Below, in pieces: positions 46,598 to 56,676 of a stretch of DNA of 64,000 bases (position 1 is its first letter; the number at the start of each line of letters is the position of its first letter). The position numbers and the translations under genes were made by a program. The notes beneath the pieces are model-generated. The model searched no databases. It was not told the origin of the DNA and saw only the letters and a list, made by a program, of their open reading frames with translations. This stretch comes from an uncultured Opitutia bacterium (GTDB lineage: Bacteria; Verrucomicrobiota; Verrucomicrobiia; Opitutales; Opitutaceae): positions 1-64,000 of the forward strand of contig CAILHZ010000018.1 in NCBI GenBank assembly GCA_903834135.1, given 5' to 3'.

Positions 46598-47923
46598 TTA
46601 AAGGATTGCATAAGGTGCACGGCGTGGACGATCAAGCCAGCGTGAGGCTGCAGTATCTGCGATTATCTCTTCTTTTAAAGGATCCCAGCGAAGCGGGCGT
46701 CCGAGTCTTTCAGCAATTGCATTTAAATGACATACAGTCGCTGTTCTATGGCCTATCTCGACATCAGCAATAGGTCTTTGCCGAGTCACAATTGAATTAA
46801 GGAAATCATCATGGTGATCTTCACTAGCATATAAGTGTACTTCACCGGGCTCGAGCGGCTTTGATGCCATCGCTACGGGATCAGTCTCAAGATAGTCGCC
46901 ACGGGAAACCCAAATTGTTCCCTTTGTACCTGTAAATTCAATCATCGCTTTTAAATGCTCGTCCACTCGCTCAACATGAACTCCATTAGCATAAATATGC
47001 GTTTGATACTGGGTGCCATTCCAACCCTTAGGAATAAATTCCACTGGGCCTGTATGATCCATACCTAATGCCCACTGAATAATATCAAAATGATGGGCTC
47101 CCCAATCTCCATTCTTACGTGCACCATATTCATAGAAGCATCTCCAGCCACCACCATAATCTCCCTTCATGCGCTGTAAATTAAAAGGCCTCCATGGCGT
47201 GGGACCAAGCCAGCGATCGTAATCAAGTCCTTCAGGAATTTTTTCTTCAGGAAGTGCAGTAACAATAGGGAATTCACCCAGTGAAGTTCGAATACCTGTA
47301 ATCTCTCCAAGCCAACCATTGCGTACCATTTCAGCTGCTTTACGAAATGCTCCGTTTGAGCGTTGTTGACTTCCTGTTTGTAAAATACGTCCGTAGCGGC
47401 GTGCTGTCTCTACAAGCACTTGGCCCTCCTTGATCGTCAGAGTTAATGGTTTTTCACAGTACACATCTTTACCTGCTTTCATCGCAGCATTTGAAACAGC
47501 GGCATGCCAATGATCAGGTGTACATACGAAAACAGCATCGATATCGTCTCTAGCAACTAAGTCTTCGTATCTGTGATAGATATCTACCCCTTTATAAGAA
47601 CCACCACGTTTATTTTTACCGTAGGAAGTCTCGATTCTATCTTTTTGCTTCTGTGCCTTCTCTTGCCACACATCACATACGGCTAAAATACGGCAATTAT
47701 CACGTCCAAGCATAGCTCCGACATGACCACCACATTGTAGACCCATGCCCACAAACCCTAAATTAATTTGATTACTCGGAGCAGTAGCACCAAATAATCG
47801 GGAGGGTAAAATAAGGGGCGCAGCAGAGTAAGCAAGTATACCAGCAAGGCCCTGCTTGATTGCATCGCGCCGAGAGGGAAATATTACCGAGCTTTTAGAA
47901 CGAGAAGAATCCACAGTTTTCAT
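46598..47923 (-). CDS. Gfo/Idh/MocA-family oxidoreductase, exported
   Basis: About 441 residues from the ATG at 47923, next to a twin-arginine-like signal (SRRDAIKQGLAGILAYSAAPLIL); a longer reading from 47947 is possible. The NAD(P)-binding segment is INLGFVGMGLQCGGHV, followed by AVFVCTPDHWHAAVSNAAMKAGKDVYCEKPL, whose EKP is the family's hallmark. RSNGAFRKAAEMVRNGWLG and GDWGAHHFDIIQWALG follow. Members with this layout (secreted, often beside sugar-degrading genes) oxidise or reduce sugars or act as GH109-like glycosidases. Divergent from GH78 and just before the HEAT lipoprotein gene; a role in glycan handling is inferred. Confidence 0.82.
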   Translation of the reverse strand: MKTVDSSRSKSSVIFPSRRDAIKQGLAGILAYSAAPLILPSRLFGATAPSNQINLGFVGMGLQCGGHVGAMLGRDNCRILAVCDVWQEKAQKQKDRIETSYGKNKRGGSYKGVDIYHRYEDLVARDDIDAVFVCTPDHWHAAVSNAAMKAGKDVYCEKPLTLTIKEGQVLVETARRYGRILQTGSQQRSNGAFRKAAEMVRNGWLGEITGIRTSLGEFPIVTALPEEKIPEGLDYDRWLGPTPWRPFNLQRMKGDYGGGWRCFYEYGARKNGDWGAHHFDIIQWALGMDHTGPVEFIPKGWNGTQYQTHIYANGVHVERVDEHLKAMIEFTGTKGTIWVSRGDYLETDPVAMASKPLEPGEVHLYASEDHHDDFLNSIVTRQRPIADVEIGHRTATVCHLNAIAERLGRPLRWDPLKEEIIADTAASRWLDRPRRAPYAIL

Positions 47924-48121
47924 GAGGGGGGGTAAAAAATAATCCAAAACTAAGACGGATAAGGTTTATGAAACTACATCATTTCTAAAGCCAAGCTTAA
48001 GCGATTAGCAAACCATCATGCACAGATGATTCAATATTTGTCTGGAATCTGATACAGATCATTAGCACTGTAACTCTATCCCCTATCGCACGTCACAAGC
48101 CATATACCCAAGGTACGTTCT

Positions 48122-51100
48122 ATGCTCAAAATTACCCCCTACCGCGTTCTATGCTATGGCTCACTGTTTTTTGCTATCATCTTCATAGCTAGCTGCGCAA
48201 AACAAAGCTCCGCCACTCTATGGCCCGCCCATCTGCATGTTGAAAATAGGGTTAATCCCATGGGTATTGGGGAAATATCCCCAAGGCTAAGCTGGACACT
48301 GATGCAAACAGACACGCGCTTACGCGGACTTAAGCAAATGGCCTATCGCATAGAGATTGCATCGTCTCTGGAACGCTTAACAAAAGATCAGCCCGACATT
48401 TGGGATACTGGAAAAGTAGGATCAGATATAACCCACGATGTTGTATTTGCGGGTAATCCATTAACTTCACGACAAGACTGCTACTGGCGAGTAATGGTGT
48501 GGGATCAAGACACCCATGCCTCAGCATGGAGCCAGCCAGCTCGTTGGACGATGGGTCTAATCGATCAAAAAGAATGGAAAGCACAGTGGATAGGCCTAGA
48601 TTTACCAATACCTGCAGACGGATCTGCATTAAGTGAAGCTCAGCAAAACCACTTCAAAGAATTATCCTGGATCAAGGCTAAGCTGCCTACTTCTAAAGAT
48701 AACGCTCTGAATGCTTACTTGAGGCGTTCTTTTAACATTCCAGCTGATGATTCAATTACTCATGCGAGCTTAATTTTTACGGCCGATCAAAATGCATTCA
48801 TTAGTATTAATGGAACAGCCATTACCTCGGTACATCGCAGAGAACGTGCACGTGTTGTAGAGGTTACCCCATATCTAAAGTCAGGCCTTAACGTACTAGG
48901 TCTTTTTGTAAATCAAGAAGATGGTTACCCACCTTCTGCAGTTGGTGAACTCACAATTACTTTCAGTTCTGGGAAAACCTTGCAGATTCCAACAGACTCA
49001 GGATGGGAGTGGAATTCTGAACTCATCGCTGGTTGGGATACACCTCACACATCCACAGATACATGGTCACGTGCTGAAGTAATGACACAGCGTAGTCCTT
49101 GGGGTACACCTGATGACAGTTCCCTATATCTTCCACCTGCTCCTTTTTTGCGTAAAAGTTTTTCTGTTTCAAAGCCAATTAATAAAGCAACGCTTTATGC
49201 AACTGCACTTGGTCTTTACGAATTACATCTCAATGGAGAACGTATAGGTCGCGATTACTTAACTCCAGGTTGGACCGATTATAGTTCACGTGTTCAATAT
49301 CAAACCTACGATATCACCCTACAAATCACTCAAGGCTCCAATACACTTGGAGCTATTCTAGGCTCAGGTTGGTTTGCAGGTACTTTAGCTTACACAGGCC
49401 GTGATCACGTCTATGGCGGTACACCACGTTTTGCTGCTCAACTTGAAATTGACTATCAAGATGGAACACGCGAAACAATCACAACAGATTCTTCCTGGAA
49501 AGCTAAAGTCAGTTCAGTTGTTTTTGCAGATCTTTATCAGGGTAGTTCGATTGATTTAACAAAAGCAGACTCAAGTTGGTCTACTTCATCTTTTGATGCA
49601 TCTAATTGGACTTCACCAACTCTAGGATGGAATGCAGTTGGCTATAACCCAAAAACAGAAAAGCCACTACCTGGGAAAAAACTCATTCTTGCTAAATTAC
49701 CTCAAGTTATTGAAGCATCGAATGCAGACCCTATTCGTATCACTGAAGAAGTTAGCCCTGTAACGATTACAGCTGATAAATCAGGTGCCTATATTGTAGA
49801 CTTTGGTCAAAATTTAGTGGGCTGGGTTAAATTTAATACTCAAGGAGTACGTGGCCAAAAAGTCATTGTACGCCATGCAGAAATGCTCAACCCAAACGGT
49901 ACTGTCTACACATCTAACTTACGTGGAGCTAATGCTACGGACTACTACACGCTTAGTGGCAACGCAGATACCCTTGAGCCAATCTTTACATTTCACGGGT
50001 TTAGATATGCCGAGATTTCTGGGCTAAGCACTAAACCTCAACTGACTGATATTCATGCCGAAGTTGCTCATAATGTTATGGAGAGAACGGGAGATTTCTC
50101 CTGTTCAGATCCTCGTTTAAATCAACTCTTCCATAATATTATTTGGGGACAAAAAGGTAATTACGTAGAAGTTCCAACAGACTGTCCACAACGCGATGAG
50201 CGCATGGGATGGACTGGCGATACTGGATTTTTTATTAGAACTGCTACCTACAACTACAACGTACAACCCTTCATTGAGCGCTGGCTTACTACCCTCATAA
50301 CAGATGAGCAAAATGAAAACGGAGTCTTTCCAAATGTAGCTCCAATTGGATCTAAGGACGATCAAAGAGCATCAACTGCATGGGGAGATGTTGCAGTAAC
50401 AGGTACCTACAATTTATGGCATGTTTATGCAGACACCCGCATAGTCGAACGGCACTTCAATGCACTTACTCGTTACATGGGCTTTTTACAGGCTCATGCA
50501 AGTAACGGCATTAGCCATGTAGGTGGTTTCGGAGACTGGGTTAATTTAGGAGGAGGTGCTACTGCTGAAGTTATGGATACAGCCTATTACATCTATCTGT
50601 GTGATTTGATGGTTCAAATGGCTACGGCAATACATAAGCCTGAATACGCTACCTTCTATACTTTCTTAAAAGAACAAAGCTTAGAGAGTTTTAAAACTAA
50701 CTTACTGCTTCCTGATGGAACAATTAAGGATAGTAGCCAGACAGCCTACGCACTCGCCTTTACGATGCATTTGCTACCAGATAATATGTTTCAAAAATCT
50801 TCGGATCAATTCTTAGCATCAATTAAGAAATTTGATTGGCATTTAGCGACCGGCTTTATTGGTACTCCACGTCTACTACCTGCTTTACATAATGCGGGAC
50901 TTAATGATGTAGCATATAAATTACTCCTTCAAGATACCTACCCATCTTGGCTGTACCAAGTTAAATTAGGTGCAACGACCATGTGGGAAAGATGGGACGG
51001 CTGGACTAAGGAAAAAGGATTTCAGACAATCGGAATGAATTCCTTCAATCACTACGCTTTTGGCTCCGTAGGTGAATTTCTCTACCGCTATGTCTCTGGT

Positions 51101-51433
51101 ATTGATACTGAAGGTGCAGGCTACAAAACAATTACCGTAGCACCCTACCCAGGACCAGGACTTACCTCAGCTCGAGCCACATACCAAGCAGTCACAGGTC
51201 TTATCTCAAGTGATTGGTCGATTACTTCAGGTACACTAAGTCTCGAAGTTAAGATCCCACCAAATACTACAGGTCATATCCGCATTCCCACCTCCAACAT
51301 AAACGCTGTTTTAGAGAGTGGTAAGGCAGTTACTTCTGCAGATTCAGTGAAGGTGCTGCATAATGACTCTGAAGCACTCTACGTAGAGGTACAATCCGGC
51401 ACGTACCGGTTTACCGCGCCTTACAGTAAATAA
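48122..51433 (+). CDS. Alpha-L-rhamnosidase lipoprotein (GH78)
   Basis: 1103 residues. A lipoprotein signal ends at IFIASC (C25). Then come a fibronectin-like N-domain (LHVENRVNPMGIGEISPRLSWTL), a carbohydrate-binding Bac_rhamnosid_N part, and a six-hairpin catalytic barrel (DCPQRDERMGWTGDTGFF near 690-702; MWERWDGW near 955-962, both typical of GH78), and a C-terminal beta domain. It would release L-rhamnose from plant or algal glycans at the cell surface. Together with the fucosidase it shows the organism uses deoxy-sugar polymers. Divergent from the Gfo/Idh gene. Confidence 0.85.
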   Translation: MLKITPYRVLCYGSLFFAIIFIASCAKQSSATLWPAHLHVENRVNPMGIGEISPRLSWTLMQTDTRLRGLKQMAYRIEIASSLERLTKDQPDIWDTGKVGSDITHDVVFAGNPLTSRQDCYWRVMVWDQDTHASAWSQPARWTMGLIDQKEWKAQWIGLDLPIPADGSALSEAQQNHFKELSWIKAKLPTSKDNALNAYLRRSFNIPADDSITHASLIFTADQNAFISINGTAITSVHRRERARVVEVTPYLKSGLNVLGLFVNQEDGYPPSAVGELTITFSSGKTLQIPTDSGWEWNSELIAGWDTPHTSTDTWSRAEVMTQRSPWGTPDDSSLYLPPAPFLRKSFSVSKPINKATLYATALGLYELHLNGERIGRDYLTPGWTDYSSRVQYQTYDITLQITQGSNTLGAILGSGWFAGTLAYTGRDHVYGGTPRFAAQLEIDYQDGTRETITTDSSWKAKVSSVVFADLYQGSSIDLTKADSSWSTSSFDASNWTSPTLGWNAVGYNPKTEKPLPGKKLILAKLPQVIEASNADPIRITEEVSPVTITADKSGAYIVDFGQNLVGWVKFNTQGVRGQKVIVRHAEMLNPNGTVYTSNLRGANATDYYTLSGNADTLEPIFTFHGFRYAEISGLSTKPQLTDIHAEVAHNVMERTGDFSCSDPRLNQLFHNIIWGQKGNYVEVPTDCPQRDERMGWTGDTGFFIRTATYNYNVQPFIERWLTTLITDEQNENGVFPNVAPIGSKDDQRASTAWGDVAVTGTYNLWHVYADTRIVERHFNALTRYMGFLQAHASNGISHVGGFGDWVNLGGGATAEVMDTAYYIYLCDLMVQMATAIHKPEYATFYTFLKEQSLESFKTNLLLPDGTIKDSSQTAYALAFTMHLLPDNMFQKSSDQFLASIKKFDWHLATGFIGTPRLLPALHNAGLNDVAYKLLLQDTYPSWLYQVKLGATTMWERWDGWTKEKGFQTIGMNSFNHYAFGSVGEFLYRYVSGIDTEGAGYKTITVAPYPGPGLTSARATYQAVTGLISSDWSITSGTLSLEVKIPPNTTGHIRIPTSNINAVLESGKAVTSADSVKVLHNDSEALYVEVQSGTYRFTAPYSK

Positions 51434-51457
51434 AAAAAATCATTATATTTACTTAAG

Positions 51458-51551
51458 CACTATGCCTACAACATAGTGTGATCGCTCTAGGAAGGTTTTT
51501 ACCTACCTTCCCAGCAGAAAATAATTTTAGAAAGCCGTTTAAACAAACGGC
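51458..51551. repeat. Three consecutive hairpins between the GH78 and S8 protease genes
   Basis: First: CACTATG (51458-51464) with CATAGTG (51472-51478). Second: GGAAGGT (51490-51496) with ACCTTCC (51505-51511). Third: GCCGTTT (51534-51540) with AAACGGC (51545-51551). All three stems are perfect at 7 bp. None is followed by a long T-run, so at best the first two could end the GH78 transcript; the third might sit in the leader of the protease gene. The rest of the 284-bp gap shows nothing else. Confidence 0.5.
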
Positions 51552-51717
51552 CTGGAAATACGATTAGATTTTTATCTAACCAAAGAACTAAAGATTTCAA
51601 ATTCTGTAGCGGAATGTGGCGTTCATGTTGACGTGCAACTAAATGAACAAAAAGAGCCCCTATTGTTGTGATGCTTTTGACAGCTAAGGTATTACTGTTT
51701 ATTCATGTTTTGTAACC

Positions 51718-54700
51718 GTGAAGTCCCTTTTACCTAAGTTTTATTTATCTAAACTTATAGTTAAGTTTAATCGTATAAAGTATACGTTTCTTTCATTTAC
51801 TTTTCTACTAGCGCTTACCTCGCACTTATCTGCAGCTCTATTTTCAAATGCGGAACCTACGACAAAAGAAAAACTACAAGGATTTCTAGATCAAACCATT
51901 CTAGCTAAACCTAAGCAAAGCCAGTTAGGCAGTATTGATACAGATGAAGCTAAAGAGAACTGGGTTAAATTAAAAACGTTTCAACGATTCGGCGCTTTAA
52001 GAGTTTTACAAGTTAAGGCAGGTGATTCAGCTCAAGACTCAATCAATCGTTTGATTGCAACTGGCCGTTACGAATTCGTTGAACCAGATTATTTACGTCA
52101 CGCCTACAGCACATCTTCTACTGCTCCTAATGATACTAATTTTACCTCACAATGGGGTTTATCTAACATGGGTAATAACCCAGGCATTCCTGGACCAGGC
52201 GTAGCTAATGCAGATATTCATGCCTTAACTGCTTGGGCAAATACGCGCTACGATGCCTCAAATGTTATTGTCGGTGTTATTGATACGGGTGCTTTAATGA
52301 CCCACCAAGATTTAATAAATAATCTCTGGAATAACCCTAAACCAAATGGAACAACCAGTAACGGATTTCAGTATGTTAACGCAGCGCATGGGCTTAATTC
52401 CACTGTAGGAAGTGACTCAGTTAATAGCGGAAATCCTACTGATGACAACGGACACGGCACCCATGTAAGTGGCATTATTGGAGCTCAAGGAAACAACGGA
52501 CTAACGACAAGTGGAGTTGCATGGTCTGTGCAACTGATGCCCCTTAAATTTCTTACTGCTACGGGTGGAGGCAGTACATCAAACGAGATTAGCTGTATTG
52601 ATTTTGCTATCGCTAACGGAGCTCAAATTATAAACGCAAGTTACGGTAGCAACGTCTACAGTTCATCTGAATATACTGCGATCCAAGCCCTGCAGTCTGC
52701 AGGTATTATTTTAGTGGTAGCAGCTGGTAACGTTGCAGAAGACATAGACCTTACACCTAGCTATCCTAGTAGCTACTTACTTGATAATATTGTCAGTGTA
52801 GCCGCTTCAGACAACCGAGATGATGTCGTTTTCTTTAGTAGTACGGGCTCTGGCCTAGTTGATCTAGCTGCCCCTGGTTATCAAATATTATCACTGTCTA
52901 ATTCAAGTACTACAGCCACAGCGACACTTTCTGGAACCTCAATGGCGACACCTTTTGTTACAGGTTCACTTGCCTTATTAAGAGCGCAGTTTCCAACAGA
53001 TACTTACAGGCAATTAATTAATCGTCTACTGCGTCACGTTGATTTGAATGTGAACTTTAATAATCGAGTAGAAACCGGTGGCCGTTTAAATCTTGCTTCA
53101 GCCCTCGCATCTCCACTAAACGAAAATACTCCCTTTAATGATTCATTTCAAACACGTGCACATGTCAGTGGCTCACGCATAGCTGTACGATCCTCTAATG
53201 TTGGAGCTAGTTTAGATAGCTTAGAGCCTCTTATTGGCGGCTATACTGGAGGAGCATCTCTGTGGTGGGAATGGACAGCACCTGTCTCTGGCCCTGTTAG
53301 CTTAACAACCACAGGCAGTAACTTCCTCACGCTAGCAGGTGTATTTAGTGGAACCAGTTTATCTGCTTTAAATCCAATCGCCTCAGCTAGGGCTACAGGA
53401 ACGAGTGCAACCACAACAGCATCCTTAAACTTTAATGCAGTCGCAGGTAGCGTCTACGAAATCGCAATCGATGGGGTAAACGGGCAAACAGGATTAGTTA
53501 ATTTTACACTCCAATACCAAAACGACGCCTTTGAAACACCCGTAGTGCTTAGTGGCTTAAGTACATTGGTTACCTCAACAACAATGAATGCCACGAGGCA
53601 ATCAAGTGAGCCGACTATTTTAAATAACACGGGAGGTCATTCCATGTGGTACCAATGGACAGCACCTAAAACAGGCCAGTACCAAGTCTCCACGTTTAGC
53701 TACGACTTTGATCCACTATTAGCAATATACACAGGAGGTAAAATTAACGGCTTAAACCTTGTAAGTTCATCTAAAGGTAATGCGATCAACAGTTCAGCAG
53801 TTATTGCTGCTAGTATCACGCAGTGCACTTTTACGGCACTTGCTGGAACTACATACTCAATACAAGTAGATGGAGTCACCGATTCAAGTACTACACTTAA
53901 TAACGGTCAATTTACACTCTCCTTAGTCGATTCCAATTGGCAACTCACCACAGCAGATGCAATCACATGCGGACCCTCAGTCGCTGCTAATGGAACTGTA
54001 TATATAGGAAGTGAAGACGGAAATTTTTATGCTCTAAATCCTGACGGCACAACTCGTTGGACTTACTCCACAGGTGCTTACTTTGATACTTCAACTTCAA
54101 GCGTAGCTACTGATGGTTCTATTTATTTTGGGACCTCAACTACTGTGTATTCTTTAACACCAAACGGTACTCTGAGATGGACCTACGTATTACCTACAGG
54201 TACCACAACCGGTCCGGTCACACTTGCTTCAAATAAAACCCAGGACGATACGCTGTATATCAAAGCAACGAATAATACACTCTATTCACTGTCTACACAA
54301 TCTGGGGTAGTCAATTGGACCTATCAAGTACCTGGCACTTCATATGCAGCCTGCTCAATTGCACCCGATGGCACTGTCTATATAGGATCTGACAACGCTA
54401 CACTTTACGCCCTGACTTCTTCTGGAACACTCAAGTGGACCTATTTAGCAGACGCGGCAATTTATAATGCACCAGCTCTAGATAGTTCAGGTAATCTCTA
54501 TTTTGGTACACTTGGAGGAACCTTCTATGGGGTTAATTCAAAAGGCGTAAAACTATGGTCTTACACAGCAGCTAACAGTATAAGCTCTTCACCCGCTTTA
54601 GGAACAACGGGTATTGTGTACTTCGCAAGCTACGATCATCACTTGTATGCAGTTAATACTACAACAGGAAACTTAGCTTGGAATTTATTACTGCCCAGTG

Positions 54701-56076
54701 AAATACGTGCAAGTTCTCTAGCAATCGACTCTAACGGAGTTATCTATGTAGGCTGCTACGATTATAATTTATACGCTGTAAATTCAAACGGCACTATCAA
54801 CAGAACCTACGCAACAGGAGGTTGGGTGCGCTCTTCTCCAGCAATATTTGGTACAAATCTGTATTTTGGAAGTTACGATCATAAACTCTATAGTTTTAAT
54901 ATCGCTGGGAATACAAGTAGCTCGGCATGGCCAATGTACTTAGGAGGCGCTCGCAGATTAGGTCACATCCCGAGTGACAACTTTGGTTTTTCAATTCAAC
55001 CCCATGCAACACTTCCAATCTCAATAGGCTCTCCTCTAAATCTTACCACTTCAGCAACAGGAATAGGTCCATTAAGTTTTCAGTGGTACCTCAATGGAAC
55101 TGCTATACCAGGAGCTACTAGCTCAACCTACACTGTATCTAGTGCCAGCAGTTCTGACTTAGGAAACTATACTGTTACAGTCACTAATCCTACAGGTACA
55201 CTCACAAGCCAGACACTAAGCACTGTAGTTGGAGCAAGTCGTCTCACCAATTTATCCACACACGCAAATGTACTCACTGGAAACCAAATTTTAGTCAGTG
55301 GCTTTGCTGTTGGGGGAAGTGGAAGTAAAAATGTTCTTCTGCGCGGCGTAGGACCAACACTTAGCAACTTTGGCCTTTCAGGGGTACTGAGTCAGCCAAT
55401 CTTAACTCTCTTTGATTCTAATTCTTTAATAGTCGCTAGCAATACTGGCTGGAACAGTCAGTCCCTTGCAGGGAGTTCGACGCTCAGTGGTATAGTGAGT
55501 GCTGCTACAGCAACAAGCTTCGCTCAAAGTGGTGCTTTTAGTGTACCCGTTAATTCCTCAGATAGTGCTTTAGTAGCGACTCTTCCAAGCGGCAGTACCT
55601 ACACAACCAAAGTAGCAGGTTTAGCTAATGGTACAGGAATAGCGCTTTCTGAAATTTACGACTTAGATTCACTTAGCTCACCAAGTAAATTAATAAACAT
55701 TTCATCCAGTGCCTATGTTGGCTCTGGTTCGAGTAGCTTAGTCGCTGGTTTTACGATTACGGGAACTTCGCCAAAAACGATACTGATTCGGGGTGTTGGC
55801 CCTACTTTAGCATCCTTTCAAGTAGCTAATACCCTCACTAACCCGCAACTTTGTCTCTACGACTCATCAGGCAACATAATTGAGTCAAACTATGGATGGA
55901 ATAACAGTCCTACCCTAGCTGCAGCTGCCCTACAGGTGGGTGCCTTTGCCTTTAAAAGCGGCTCTTTGGACACGGCTATGCTCGTTACCTTAGCCCCTGG
56001 GGCCTATACGACCCAATTGACTGGATTAGGCGGTACATCTGGGATTGGAATGATTGAAATATACGATTTTCAGTAA
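51718..56076 (+). CDS. Large secreted S8 protease with propeller, Ig and tandem-module domains
   Basis: 1452 residues from a GTG start. After an N-terminal hydrophobic segment and a propeptide, the subtilase domain has D189 (VIDTG), H246 (GHGTHVSG), oxyanion N338 (AAGN) and S408 (SGTSMATPF). Then come two similar domains at about 470-600 and 601-735, each with a W-x-W-TAP motif (WWEWTAP, WYQWTAP), a PQQ-like beta-propeller (about 740-1080; repeated DGTVYIG/LYAL units), an Ig-like domain (about 1089-1170) and two C-terminal modules (1173-1310, 1322-1452). The paired module is shared with the Pho-linked secreted protein at 0.4-2.3 kb. The start lacks a Shine-Dalgarno. It likely degrades proteins outside the cell. 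Confidence 0.8.
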   Translation: MKSLLPKFYLSKLIVKFNRIKYTFLSFTFLLALTSHLSAALFSNAEPTTKEKLQGFLDQTILAKPKQSQLGSIDTDEAKENWVKLKTFQRFGALRVLQVKAGDSAQDSINRLIATGRYEFVEPDYLRHAYSTSSTAPNDTNFTSQWGLSNMGNNPGIPGPGVANADIHALTAWANTRYDASNVIVGVIDTGALMTHQDLINNLWNNPKPNGTTSNGFQYVNAAHGLNSTVGSDSVNSGNPTDDNGHGTHVSGIIGAQGNNGLTTSGVAWSVQLMPLKFLTATGGGSTSNEISCIDFAIANGAQIINASYGSNVYSSSEYTAIQALQSAGIILVVAAGNVAEDIDLTPSYPSSYLLDNIVSVAASDNRDDVVFFSSTGSGLVDLAAPGYQILSLSNSSTTATATLSGTSMATPFVTGSLALLRAQFPTDTYRQLINRLLRHVDLNVNFNNRVETGGRLNLASALASPLNENTPFNDSFQTRAHVSGSRIAVRSSNVGASLDSLEPLIGGYTGGASLWWEWTAPVSGPVSLTTTGSNFLTLAGVFSGTSLSALNPIASARATGTSATTTASLNFNAVAGSVYEIAIDGVNGQTGLVNFTLQYQNDAFETPVVLSGLSTLVTSTTMNATRQSSEPTILNNTGGHSMWYQWTAPKTGQYQVSTFSYDFDPLLAIYTGGKINGLNLVSSSKGNAINSSAVIAASITQCTFTALAGTTYSIQVDGVTDSSTTLNNGQFTLSLVDSNWQLTTADAITCGPSVAANGTVYIGSEDGNFYALNPDGTTRWTYSTGAYFDTSTSSVATDGSIYFGTSTTVYSLTPNGTLRWTYVLPTGTTTGPVTLASNKTQDDTLYIKATNNTLYSLSTQSGVVNWTYQVPGTSYAACSIAPDGTVYIGSDNATLYALTSSGTLKWTYLADAAIYNAPALDSSGNLYFGTLGGTFYGVNSKGVKLWSYTAANSISSSPALGTTGIVYFASYDHHLYAVNTTTGNLAWNLLLPSEIRASSLAIDSNGVIYVGCYDYNLYAVNSNGTINRTYATGGWVRSSPAIFGTNLYFGSYDHKLYSFNIAGNTSSSAWPMYLGGARRLGHIPSDNFGFSIQPHATLPISIGSPLNLTTSATGIGPLSFQWYLNGTAIPGATSSTYTVSSASSSDLGNYTVTVTNPTGTLTSQTLSTVVGASRLTNLSTHANVLTGNQILVSGFAVGGSGSKNVLLRGVGPTLSNFGLSGVLSQPILTLFDSNSLIVASNTGWNSQSLAGSSTLSGIVSAATATSFAQSGAFSVPVNSSDSALVATLPSGSTYTTKVAGLANGTGIALSEIYDLDSLSSPSKLINISSSAYVGSGSSSLVAGFTITGTSPKTILIRGVGPTLASFQVANTLTNPQLCLYDSSGNIIESNYGWNNSPTLAAAALQVGAFAFKSGSLDTAMLVTLAPGAYTTQLTGLGGTSGIGMIEIYDFQ

Positions 56077-56115
56077 AGGCTTTCTTTTTTAGCAGAACCA
56101 AGCTTTTCTAGGTAC

Positions 56116-56664
56116 GTGAGTAAATCATCTGCCAAGACGATAAAAGCTCCAGAGGTTCACGTTGCCATCTCACGTCTTGCCTCGGTCATCGCGGAACATC
56201 ACCGAGCGACCGAGCAAATCTGGCTTTTGGGTATTGCAAACGGAGGGATAAAATTAGCTTACCGCTTAGCAGAGCTAATTAATAAATCCAACAAAGCTAT
56301 ACCAAACCACGCAAAAGCAGGAACCTTGGATATTTCATTTCATAGAGACGATCTTGGACGCCATCCAATCCCTAAGGAATTCATTGCTACTTCAATTCCT
56401 GGAGATGTCACAGGGGCAACTATAATCTTAGTCGATGACGTCCTTTTTACAGGCAGAACAGTCAAAGCCTCTTTGGATGAACTCTTTGACCACGGCCGCC
56501 CCGCCTTAGTAGAATTAGCAGTCTTAGTAGACCGCGGCGGCAGACGACTTCCCGTAACCTGTAACTATGCAGGAATAACGCTAGGTACACATTTCAAAAA
56601 TCGAGTAAATGTTACTCTTTGTGATAATCCAAAACTGGACAATATCACCATTCATACCGAATAA
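56116..56664 (+). CDS. pyrR: PyrR-type pyrimidine operon regulator/phosphoribosyltransferase
   Basis: 182 residues from GTG. The PRPP-binding motif VDDVLFTGRTVKASLDEL and the RDDLGRHPIPKE region match PyrR, including the SFHRDDL segment. Family members bind pyr mRNA and attenuate transcription, and many also have weak uracil phosphoribosyltransferase activity. It begins pyrR-pyrB-pyrC; the first gap is 12 bp. The 39 bp before it are too short to show an attenuator, so RNA control would have to act elsewhere or be absent. Confidence 0.85.
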   Translation: MSKSSAKTIKAPEVHVAISRLASVIAEHHRATEQIWLLGIANGGIKLAYRLAELINKSNKAIPNHAKAGTLDISFHRDDLGRHPIPKEFIATSIPGDVTGATIILVDDVLFTGRTVKASLDELFDHGRPALVELAVLVDRGGRRLPVTCNYAGITLGTHFKNRVNVTLCDNPKLDNITIHTE

Positions 56665-56676
56665 TACATAACTTAT

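Noticed and set aside
48070-48121. TGTAAC upstream of the GH78 gene as a Pho-like site
   Set aside because: A single hexamer with no 11-bp partner.
51700-51720. TGTAAC directly before the GTG start of the S8 protease as a Pho-like site
   Set aside because: A single unit touching the start codon, too close for an activator site.
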